Shown: one piece after another, positions 11,796-21,520 of the stretch
Layout: each line of letters begins with the position of its first letter
How positions within the stretch are numbered: the stretch's first letter is position 1
NCBI RefSeq assembly: GCF_020520425.1
Contig: NC_079491.1
Coordinates: 30,557,449 to 30,621,448, forward strand
Reading direction: 5' to 3'
Length of the DNA: 64,000 bases
Source of the DNA: Spinacia oleracea
Taxonomy: Eukaryota > Streptophyta > Magnoliopsida > Caryophyllales > Amaranthaceae
Position numbers and translations under genes: made by a program
The notes under the pieces: model-generated
Database searches by the model: none
The model's input: the letters and a program-made list of their open reading frames with translations, nothing else
What the model was told of the DNA's origin: nothing

Positions 11796-12392
11796 CATGT
11801 TTTCCTGTAAAATCCTGATGACCAGAATAATACTGTTAAAAGGAAAAAGTTAAAGAAATGATATTCCTGAAATGATGTTCCTGAAATGATATTCTTAAAA
11901 TAATGTTCCTGAAATGATGTTTCTGAAATGACGTTTCTAAACTTATGTTTCTGTAATGATGATGCTTCTGAAATGATGATTTAGTAAATGTTTTACTATA
12001 TTCTATTCTCCCTGTTTATTAAATAAAATGAATTGAAATGATGTTACGATGTTAGGGTAACTCGTTACTGAGTCTTCGGCTCACCGTTTTGTTTTCCGTT
12101 TTAGGTATTGCTGGGGACCACGGAAACGAGTAGTGGCGAGGATTTCACCATTACCATGTTCACCTAAGTAAATGTTAAGTTGTAAAGTGAAGATTCTGGA
12201 TTAAAGTTACGTACTTTTATTAAGGAATTAAAAATGAATATTATGTTAATCTTGGAGTTTAATAGCTTATGATTGATGGTTGCTTTGTAATTCTCAAGAG
12301 GGAGTTACGGCAGTAATGTCCCGACCGAATTAGGTTAATTCCGCTGCTAATTATGCTTTAAAAATTGAATTAGAGGTCGGGGTGTTACAGTT

Positions 12393-12404
12393 TGGTATCA
12401 GAGC
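12393..12404 (+). other. Primer binding site of the LARD element
   Basis: TGGTATCAGAGC, complementary to the 3' end of initiator tRNA-Met, three bases after the 5' LTR. Confidence 0.9.
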
Positions 12405-12603
12405 AAAGGTTCTGGACCATAAGTGCTAAACCTTATGGGTTTCGCACGAAATGGAATTCATTAGGCATTAAGCAAAGAGTTTTAAGGAACGAGTTAAACA
12501 GAATATGTTAAAATCAAGTCAAGTTAAAATGAAATGAGTGAGAGCGTAGGAACGCACGGGATTAAAGGGATTTATTCTCATGTGATTTATGTTTTCCTGA
12601 TTG

Positions 12604-13097
12604 AATATGTTTTGCGAAATATCGATTATCGAGGTTACTAACGATGCCGCGAACGAAGCTCACAACAAGCGCAATATCCACGATGACGTCGTCCGCAATG
12701 AGGTTTTCCATGATGATTCTTGTGACGACCAATTTATAGAAGACCACGAGGAGATGATGAAACGATTAGGAACTGCAAGTACGATGTCAACTTAATCGGT
12801 CAAATATTCTCGAAAAACGAAATCGAACGAAAACGCATCACTATTTGAGAAAATTTCACCCTGGAATCCACCAATTTATGACGGCAAGCCAATTCGATGG
12901 AATTTGAAGATTGGACTAGGATCAACTATTGGAGACTTTGCAATGCCCCGACGAATAAGAAACTAATGTCGTGTAGGAACGAATACGTGAAGGGAAAGAG
13001 AATTTCGTCAACCTCGGCCAATCATGAACGAAACAACAACAATTCTAGGGTTAATCATAATCCAACACGATCACGACATATGCAAGAGCTTACATGA
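12604..13097 (+). pseudogene. Gag remnant in the LARD interior
   Basis: Broken plus-strand coding traces. 12604-12795 encodes an acidic stretch with DAANEAHNK, NIHDDVV and EDHEEMMKRLG. 12860-12960 encodes, across frames, the phrase PPIYDGKP and then FEDWTR, similar to the start of the gag domain in Ty3/Gypsy chromoviruses (family consensus P-x-F-x-G-x(n)-W). Stops and frameshifts interrupt it and no zinc knuckle follows. I infer a decayed gag; a match to a particular lineage would need a profile search. Confidence 0.45.
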
Positions 13098-15150
13098 TGA
13101 AAGACGAAGATTACGACAAAGTTGTTCCCTTGATTTCATATTTATCGTCACATGTCATAAGTTTTCTACCCTAGACAGACAAGGCAAAGTTTAAGCATTA
13201 CTGTTTTCTTGGAAGAAGTTAAGGTAAGCACGGCTCGAACTCAAGATTTTGTGAATATGAATCGTTTTGAGGAATTTTTATGGTTATGAAAATTTTAAGG
13301 ATAGTATAAATGTTAAGAGTACCAAGCGAGCATAAGGTTGTATTTCATGAGTGGTGGACCACTAATTAAGTTGAGATTATTCGAAGTCTAAAGTGTACAA
13401 ATTGTGAATGAAATTGATTCTAGAGTTATCTTTTCGTGTTACCCATGATGAATATTTTGGTGTTTATAAGTACACAAGTCTAGTATCTGAAAAAGGATTG
13501 ATATGCCTCTATTAAGGAAGCTAAGAAGTTATACATGAATGTTATGAACCCCATGAGTTATGGTAAAAGACCCGTTTGAGTTGAAACATGAATAAGATCT
13601 TGAGGATTTTATCAAAAGGAGTTATCAAGAATTAGTTATCAAAAAGGTTGAATGATAGAGTATCGAAAGAGCATGAGTTTGTATTTCGTAAGTGGCAAAT
13701 CAACAAATAAATCGAGGTTTAAAGCATTGAAGTTATGATTGAAATCGATTCTTAGTTTACTTTTCTGCATCATTTGTAAGGTTTATTTTTATGTATTTAT
13801 TTGAAAGGATGCGTGATTATCTCCATAAAGAAAGCTAAGCGAAAGAATCTAAGGTTTTGCAAAATGTTATTTATGGTGAAAATATGAAATTGAGTTTGCA
13901 TACAAAGCTTTGAGGAACTTACCAAAATAAGTTATTGAGAATTAGTCTGTCTATGAGGTTGATGATATCAATGAATGTTATGAAGTTCAAAAAGAATTAT
14001 GAATGATTTAGGAATGCAATGGAGTTAAGAAAAGAAACCGACGAAATGACATGTCTGTAAATCCATGTAGTCTGAACTAAGTTTCTGGAACCTAGATTGT
14101 TTCTGATAAAGGCACGTGTGATGGCTTAGAAATATCCGCCAAAACCCAAGGTTTGTCGACTTAAAATACTAAGGATGAGTAGCGAAGTCGTACGTCTAAT
14201 GATGTAGTTCCTGTCACGTGATTGGACTCGAACCCCTGCAACGAACGTAGTCAACGAAGTTGTGTGACGCAGAAGAAAAGATCGAAGATCGAAATCAAAA
14301 CGAATCGAATAACGAAAGTCAACGACAAGATTCCTGCAACAAAGAAGCCAATAGAAAATGAAAGTGAAACGTCTCTAATTGTTCGCTCATGAACGATATG
14401 ATGTATGAATTACTATGTTTTCTATGAATGATTATGTTATGTTCAACCATGCTCGTGTGTTAGATCAAATTATTATGAATGTTATGCTTATGTTGAATAT
14501 GGAATTTTCAATTTATGAATTATTTCTATATGATATGGATTATGTTTATGCTGACATGATTATATTGGTAATCTAATTGTTATACATGGAAGCCGTCTCT
14601 GATGGAAGTTCTCCTGAGCTCAGAGTACGAGATTGTGATAATAAACAACTTTTACAAATTATTTGAGTATTCTAGTTGTTAGATAAATATTTATTTTCAT
14701 TACTTATATACATATATTTTCAGAATTATAATTTTGCATTAAAAAGTTACTATTTTCGGTAGAAAATATTTTCAAACAAGGTATCACAAAGTAAAATGGG
14801 AGCCTAGTCTAAGCTAACAATTTGCCCCTTTTATGTTCTTTGCTCCTCGATCCTATTTTATGAAGTAAAGTGGAGATACGAAAGACGATGGCGGAATGTA
14901 ATTGACCTTAATGACGATTAAGGATTAATATATAATTTTGCCCCTTTTGTATTCTTTACTCTTCAATTCTAGGTCTCGAGTTGAAGCGGATTCCTAAAAG
15001 ATGATGGCGGAATGAAGGCTAGACATTGTCAGAATTGAAATTGTGAGATCTTGGTTTTAAAATAAAGCATTATACTTTCATTCGAGTGTTTTCAATTTCA
15101 TCAATCATTTTATAAATCTAATTTTCAAGTTTCTAGGACGAAACTTTTTC
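13098..15150. other. Non-coding interior of the LARD element
   Basis: No protease, reverse transcriptase or integrase motif seen in any frame. Two diverged direct repeats lie at about 14810-14900 and 14935-15015; both have a ttTTGCCCCTTTT phrase and both end GATGGCGGAATG. Confidence 0.7.
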
Positions 15151-15164
15151 TAAGGGGGTAAGAA
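15151..15164 (+). other. Polypurine tract of the LARD element
   Basis: TAAGGGGGTAAGAA directly before the 3' LTR, as expected for plus-strand priming. Confidence 0.85.
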
Positions 15165-18100
15165 TGTAATACCCCGAATTTTTAAAACTCGGTTAATTAT
15201 GCTTAATTGTTATTATTTAATTTAAAAACGTTTTAAATCTTAAATTCGAACTTTATTTTAAGTAACGAAGTTTAATTTCGCTTGAATTTTTAATATTGTT
15301 ACACAATTTATTTTTTTCAGATTTTATAATTTAATTCTACGAGCTTAATTACCTTTTTAAATGTTAATTATTTTCGGATTCTTAATAATTACGGAATGTT
15401 CTTATTTTATTCGAAAATTAAATTTATTTTATGATTATTAATATTTTATAAAAATTATTTGAAAATCTGATTTTAATTAGACATATTTATATCAATTCCT
15501 AAATATAGCAAAGAAATTTCAGAATTTTTCCTAACTAAGTGAAATTACGAAATTGCCCTTAGAAAGTCAAAACACTCCTTTCTCTTTTTCTGCTTGCTCT
15601 CCACGTACAAATGAGTGAACAATTTTTCTTCTTCCTCCTTACATTCATTGCAAAGTTCCACTTGAATTCTTCTCATATTTCTTTACAAATGCAGCAAATC
15701 AGAAACCAAAATTTCTCAACCAAAAATCAAATAAATCAAAACCAAATTTATTCCCCTTTGTTTCCCTGCTTGTGCGAATCACCACCACCACCGACTGCCT
15801 CGGCGAAAACCACCACCAACGCGACCACCAAGCATCACCTTCGTCCCACACCACTCAACCACCTCTGTCTCCGCCCAGAACTCATCGGAAAACACCCCTC
15901 AAACCTCCCCTGCCCCTCGTCTCTTTCTCCCCTGCCGCACCACCGTACCGCAACCACCACCACTTCCAGCCACCGTCCACCATCACCACCCTGCACCCTG
16001 ATCTCCGTCGCCCAAAAACCCCCGGTGCTCCGCCCTTATCGCCGCCCAACCGCCGTTCCCTTTCCTTCTTCCTTTCCGTTGCTTCAATCCCCTCCCCTGC
16101 TTTTCGGTTCAACTCACCTCCCCTGACTTTTCTCTTCTTCACGCCCAACCACCAGCACCGACGACCACCGCAATCACCATCGCACACCCACCGTACTTCC
16201 CCCTGCTCTCCTTCTCCTTCGTCGCACCACGCCCCACCACCTCCCCTGTTTTCCCTTTCCTCGTTCCCCTTGTTGCGCCACCACACCGCAACCACCACAC
16301 CCCGTCACCCTCACCAATTGGTGAACTGACCTCCGCCGCCCACTTTTCCCCGGCGAGCCGCTCTCCCCTCCTCCCAGAACCACCCAACGGACCCCCCAAA
16401 CTCCCCTGTTTCGCGCAACCACTCCTCCCCTCCTCCTTGTTGTTTCGCCGCTGTGAACCAACCCCCACCATCGTCGTCGCCTCCGGCGCGGTTTGCGCTG
16501 CTGCACCGCCCAGCTAAGCCGCCCAACCGCCTTCTTCCTTCCTCTCCTCCTCCCTTTCGTGTTCCCCTTTCTCAGCCCCTCCCCTGTTTCCTTGTTCTTC
16601 GTGCCCCCGTTTCCTAATAAAATGAGTTCCAGTAATTGGAACTTTGTTCTTTTATTTCCCAAAAGCCCAAACTTTTGTTTTGTCCCAATATATATATATA
16701 TCAAAGTAAGTTCTAATATTTCATCAAAATCAATTGATATTTATTTTAATTATGATTATATAAATTTAAATGGTAATTTCAAATTTATATTTTGGCTTAA
16801 AATTTAATTTAGATAATATTACCGTTAATTACGGGATTTAAATAAAGTTTCAAGTAAATCGATTTATGAAATATTTATTTTTCGATTGAAATATCGTTTA
16901 ATAATAATATTTTCTATAATTTATAAAAATGTATATTTTTATTAAATTCATTATTTCAAAATTCACTATCTATAAAATTATTATTTATAAATATCAGTTT
17001 TAAAGAAATTTATCGTTTTAGTAATTAATTCAATAATTTAATACTTTGAAAGAAATCGGACTCGGAGCTCAGGACGAACGAACCAAGGAAAAAGGCCTAT
17101 CAATCATGGAATTGAGGTAACGGTTATTGCTAGTACCCGCAATCCCTTCGAAATGTATTTATGAATGATGTTATGAATGATTGATGTTTTATAATGATGT
17201 TTTATGATTTGCGGGATTACAAGTATGATTTGATTGAATTGTTTTACGATAATGCAGCTTTATGCAAAGTATCGATTTAATGAATTATTATTACTGAAAG
17301 AAATGATTTTATGAAATAACGAGATTTAATGGTTTATTGAACCACCCTGAATGATTGAGTTTTTCCTGATTAATGTTCGATTAAAAGAAATGTAAACATG
17401 ATAAATAAAAGTGTAAGAACTGGTCAAGTTCCCCTGATATCGAGCCCAGGCTCCCCCTGATAAGAAACACTGGCTTCCCCTGATATGGAACCAAGGTTCC
17501 CCCTGATAAGAAGCACTGGCTTCCCCTGATATGGAACCAAGGTTCCCCCTGAAATGAAGCACTGGCTTCCCCTGTTATGGAGCATTGACTCCCCCTGTTA
17601 TGAAGCACTGGCTTCCCATGTTCGTAGGAGACGTCCTACCATGTTTTCCTGTAAAATCCTGATGACCAGAATAATACTGTTAAAAGGAAAAAGGTTAAAG
17701 AAATGATATTCCTGAAATGATGTTCCTGAAATGATATTCTTAAAATAATGTTCCTGAAATGATGTTTCTGAAATGACGTTTCTAAACTTATGTTTCTGTA
17801 ATGATGATGCTTCTGAAATGATGATTTAGTAAATGTTTTACTATATTCTATTCTCCCTGTTTATTAAATAAAATGAATTGAAATGATGTTACGATGCTAG
17901 GGTAACTCGTTACTGAGTCTTCGGCTCACCGTTTTGTTTTCCGTTTTAGGTACTGTTGGGGACCACGGAAACGAGTAGTGGTGAGGATTTCACCATTACC
18001 ATGTTCACCTAAGTAAATGTTAAGTTGTAAAGTGAAGATTCTGGATTAAAGTTACGTACTTTTTTTAAGGAATTAAAAATGAATATTATGTTAATCTTGG

Positions 18101-18233
18101 AGTTTAATAGCTTATGATTGATGGTTGCCTTGTAATTCCCAAGAGGGAGTTACGGCAGTAATGTCCCGACCGAATTAGTTAATTCCGCTGCTAATTATGC
18201 TTTAAAAATTGAATTAGAGGTCGGGGTGTTACA
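15165..18233 (+). repeat. 3' LTR of the LARD element
   Basis: 3069 bp, a near copy of 9280-12389 with a shorter TA tract. It is followed by the target-site copy AGAAC. Confidence 0.93.
17417..17639 (+). repeat. Hairpin array in the LARD 3' LTR
   Basis: Second copy of the array at 11573-11795. One outer pair is lost (GGAGCC is CGAGCC at about 17450). The other stems are intact, and the A/C change in one spacer and C/T change in one loop do not affect pairing. Confidence 0.88.
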
Positions 18234-18238
18234 AGAAC

Positions 18239-18366
18239 TCACTGATCGGAAGCATTGCTCCAGCTAGCTGTTCCGATCACTTGATCTCACTAAATTAATT
18301 GTTCGTAATTAATCTGAACCTTGGTATTGGACTAATGCACCTTGGGTGAAGGACATATTTCCTTCA
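18239..18366 (-). repeat. Copia-type LTR, right segment
   Basis: Continuation of the LTR begun at 8368, after the LARD insertion. It has the family phrase cacttgatctcacta and ends ...ATTTCCTTCA, the reverse of TGAAGGAAAT. It is followed at once by the reversed polypurine tract gtctcccacttg, so this is the 3' LTR of a minus-strand element. Confidence 0.8.
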
Positions 18367-19111
18367 GTCTCCCACTTGTCATTCAGACAAGTGTGCATTC
18401 TGATTCCTTTATCTCTTGGTGTTACTTACTAAACATAAGGTAAGATCCAAGCCATCCTTATTAGGTCCAAAAGTGTTTCTCGAATTATTGAGTTCAACTG
18501 TTAAACTTTTACAGAAGGTTAAGCCTTAAACATTCTGAGCACGACCATGTATTTTCACAGTATCTAACTCTTCGAGAGGCCTTATACAACAACAACACCA
18601 TATCCTATCAAAGATAGGAGAACAATCCCTTCTTGTAACTTATGAACAAATTACTTTGATTCATAGTACGCCCAATAACTGCTTTTATAGCCTCCTTTTA
18701 CGGTGCGACGTTTAGCGAGCATTAAAAGCGAACTAATTCTCAAACAAGCAGCCATAACTACTCAGGTTCTGAGGAATAGGTTCCAATGACCATTAATGGG
18801 AACTACTTATGACATGACTTTAATCTCTTAAGGTGTTCTCATGGTCAATCCGATACAAGATCCAATAAGTATCTATGCAAATGATTTCTGACATCCGGTT
18901 CATCTAGTTCAAGAAGGCCACTCGAGGAGCTAGAAACTGTAAAATGCATGGTTGTGCTCAGATGGATCATAGGCTATGATCATTTGTTTATTTGATCAGT
19001 TGAACTCTCTGGACGTAATCAGGATGACCATTTACCTTATGTTCATGAGTAGGCATCAAGCGACCAAGAAATTAGGAAATGCACACTTGTCCCTAAGGTA
19101 AAGTGGGATAC
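18367..19111. mobile_element. Tail-to-tail junction of two Copia 3' untranslated regions
   Basis: 18367 to about 18914 aligns with the reversed 3' untranslated region of Copia-B (38217-38785): the polypurine tract, tagcctccttttacggtgcg and taagtatctatgcaaatgat. From about 18915 the sequence turns round and matches the same region in forward orientation, ending in the polypurine tract aaagtgggatac before the forward LTR. The switch falls at 18910-18920, where the two copies share CAAG. Confidence 0.8.
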
Positions 19112-20555
19112 TGAAGGAAATATATCATTGGTCTAAGTTTTCATTTAATACATTTAATGTGAAGTCTATAAATGCGGTTTAATACTAATTAAACAAGTTA
19201 ATTATTCAGTGAGATCAAGTGATCTTAATGCCTAACTAGATGTCGATTCGGTTCAAGTGGAATTAATATTATTAATGCCACAACTTACTCTTGATTGAAC
19301 TCGTAGGGTCACACAAATAGTACGTGAACGGATAAAGTATTTAGGTGAATTTAATATTCAGTAAATACTCAAATAATGGATAATCGAAAAATGATGGAGG
19401 TTGGTTTTAGTGGGAGCTAAACAAACCATCAAAATATAATGACGAGAATATTTGTCTGAAACGTGGATATTACCGGAAACGGAAATATGGCTCGTACGTA
19501 TCAGAATATTACCGGAAATAGAAATATTACCATAATCGGAAATATTATCCGAAACACAAATATTGTTCGAAATGGAAATATTGTCGGAAAGGGAAATATT
19601 GTCGGAATCACAAATATTTCCAGAAGCAGAAATATGGTTCGAATCGGAAATATTGCCGAAAATGGAAACATTGTCGGAATAGAAAATGTTGTTGAAAACG
19701 GAAATATTGTTCGAATCGGAAATATTACCGGAATCGGAAACATGAAGCTCGATCTTTGAGCCAGAAGCACGGGCCAGAGGGTCACATGCAACACGACCCA
19801 TGTAAAGCATGAAGGCCGGCCAAGCGCCAACGATTGGGCCAACGCAAGCCAACCTAACGCCAGCACCCATGGGGCTGCACGCAAGCGCCAGCACCCATAG
19901 GCCAGCGCTAGGCCAGCGCCCACACGCGTAGCAGCGCACGCCAGCCCGCAAGGAAGGCCAAAGCAGCGCGCATGGGCCTGCGCCAAGGCATGGTAGCCCA
20001 CGATTGGCTTGGGCGCCTTGCCGAGCAAGTTAATTGGGCCATAAGCAAACGCTTTTTGTTAAGATTAACATTCTAATGTTACTTTAGTAATCTAATTAAA
20101 GTTGTTGGTTTCCTGGATCTAACTTAATTCTAGTTTCCTAATCCTAGTACAATTGAGATTGTGGAAATTCTAGAATATTCATACACTATAAATATGATCC
20201 TAGGACAAAATTATTTATACATACTTTACAACACACAATCCACACATGTGATTCATAGTTCAACGGAGAATTGTGACTTTGCCTATCACCTAAAAGTGAG
20301 ATCTCGAAATCCTAAAAATCTTATTGAGATTCTAGTTGGTCGAATTTAAGGCGGATCTGAACATGTTGTGGACTATCTACGGAGGGACGACACTTGGAGT
20401 CCTAACTTGTTCTTGTTCGGTTCGGGAGCAACTAAGGGAAGACACACATCACAAAATGTATGTATTCCTAAATTATCTAATTGATTATGTGATTTGCATG
20501 GACTTTGACAATTATGGTTTTTTCGCATGTCAATTAGATTGTTCATAACCTAACA
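19112..20555 (+). repeat. Copia-type 3' LTR, forward orientation
   Basis: Starts TGAAGGAAATATATC after a polypurine tract and ends CATAACCTAACA; 1444 bp. It has the minisatellite of about 18 bp (19465-19745), a GC-rich block (19750-20030) and a TATA box at 20187-20194. Its element has lost everything 5' of about 18915. The flanks (tacca before 8368, ctaag after 20555) do not form a target-site duplication for the pair. Confidence 0.82.
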
Positions 20556-21177
20556 CTAAGTATGGTGGCTGCTCTTGTATGGGCTTCATGGAGGTGCCGG
20601 AATTTGATATTTTTTGAGAATGAGTGACCACATTGTGTAAGTTTGGCGGCGAGGTATGTTAGAATGGTGGAGGAGTACATCTCTTACTCAACGAAGGTCC
20701 TCAAACACGGTGTGTCGACAAGCACCTCTCTCCATAGTGATGCGTCTTGGCTTCGCCCCATCTCATGGCTATCTTAAAATAAATATCGATGTCCACGTGC
20801 GAAACAATGCGAGGTTGGTCTTGGGGTGGTACGGGATGAAATAGGAGGTCTTGTTGCTGCTGAGGTCCGAATGCCACACCCGACTACTCCTGAAGTTATT
20901 GAGTCAATGGCGCTGCGATAGGATGTTCAATTGGCAAGGAGACTAGGATACAAGAAATTTTACTTCAAATGCGATGCAAGTAATGTGATCAAGGAGGTTA
21001 AAGATTCCAAGAAAGACTTCTCTCTTTCCCATTTAATGATGATATTGAGCATGATAGTTTATTTTCTGATTTCGTTTGTTTCTCTTATGTTAAAAGGTCA
21101 TATAATACGGTAGCTCACTCGGTGACAATGTGGGATAGTTGCGGTAGTTCACGACGTATTTTAAAAAGCGGATCATG
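20556..21177 (+). pseudogene. RNase H-like (RVT_3 type) segment, LINE-derived, degenerate
   Basis: Across frames, the plus strand shows the order typical of the RNase H-like domain at the end of plant LINE ORF2 or of free-standing RVT_3 genes: GYLKINIDVHV (about 20770), GLGVVRDEIGGLVAAEV (about 20815-20865), EVIESMALR, then LARRLGYKKFYFKCDASNVIKEV (first part 20928-20960), and a final SYNTVAHSV (about 21095). At least one frameshift (about 20815), an in-frame stop (about 20918) and another frameshift near 21040 break it. The segment is 5' truncated and no target-site duplication was found. Confidence 0.65.
20927..20949. repeat. Left arm of a 23-bp perfect inverted repeat
   Basis: Pairs with 21178-21200 (23 of 23 bases); core caattggcaaggagactag. 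The arms are separated by 228 bp. The left arm lies inside the RNase H coding trace and the right arm just beyond its end. Confidence 0.9.
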
Positions 21178-21200
21178 ATCCTAGTCTCCTTGCCAATTGA
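21178..21200. repeat. Right arm of the 23-bp inverted repeat
   Basis: Exact reverse complement of 20927-20949. Confidence 0.9.
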
Positions 21201-21520
21201 TCTGGTGGAAATGAATCTGATGAATAGGATTGCTATTTTCCCCTAAAATAAAAACAGAAGTAAAAAACTTTTAAAAAAAACTTTTAAAAAAAAACTAAAA
21301 AAAGAAAGGGAAAAACCGGCGTCAGGAAGCCCTAAAACATCGAAGTCCAAATTCCCAAAAGCACACTACTATACTGAACCCAACCAACCCAGAGTGTTCT
21401 GCGAGACTCAAACTCTCTCCCTCTCCTTCGTCGTCACTGAATCGCCGTTCCTCTCTCTTCATCTGTTCTCCATTGTTGCACCTTCAATCTCGGTCTTAAA
21501 GAAAATAGGAGAAATCGAAG
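21201..21520 (+). promoter_or_regulatory. CCT6 upstream and 5' untranslated region
   Basis: An A-rich tract (21245-21320) is followed by a pyrimidine-rich leader (about 21400-21490), typical of plant housekeeping 5' untranslated regions. No convincing TATA box is placed for CCT6. The repeat debris ends only about 300 bp before the start codon, so the promoter is short or includes transposon sequence. Confidence 0.5.

Larger units (their letters stand above)
9280..12389 (+). repeat. 5' LTR of the LARD element
   Basis: 3110 bp. Contents in order: an AT-rich start; a C-rich, G-poor tract (about 9890-10720) that gives long Pro/Ser/His ORFs on one strand and Gly/Arg ORFs on the other; a TA microsatellite (10802-10857); an AT-rich middle; the hairpin array (11573-11795); runs of tgAAATGATrTTCC; and a terminal part ending in GGTGTTACA. 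The ORFs occur in both LTRs but look compositional. Confidence 0.92.
9280..18233 (+). mobile_element. LARD-like non-autonomous Ty3/Gypsy element (Tekay/Del-like), complete
   Basis: Complete LTR element of 8954 bp inserted in a Copia LTR, with the 5-bp duplication AGAAC at 9275-9279 and 18234-18238. The LTRs are 9280-12389 and 15165-18233, both TGTAATACCCCG...GGTGTTACA. The primer site is at 12393-12404 and the polypurine tract at 15151-15164. The phrase just before the tract (ttctaggacgaaactttttc) and the LTR ends resemble Tekay/Del chromoviruses, so I infer descent from that lineage. The 2.8-kb interior has no intact gene, so it would depend on another element for mobility. I counted about 37 substitutions between the LTRs over about 3060 aligned bases (about 1.2%). 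Confidence 0.92.

Noticed and set aside
12393-12404. tRNA gene fragment
   Set aside because: It is only the primer binding site. The only longer tRNA match is 60713-60740, which is also not a gene.
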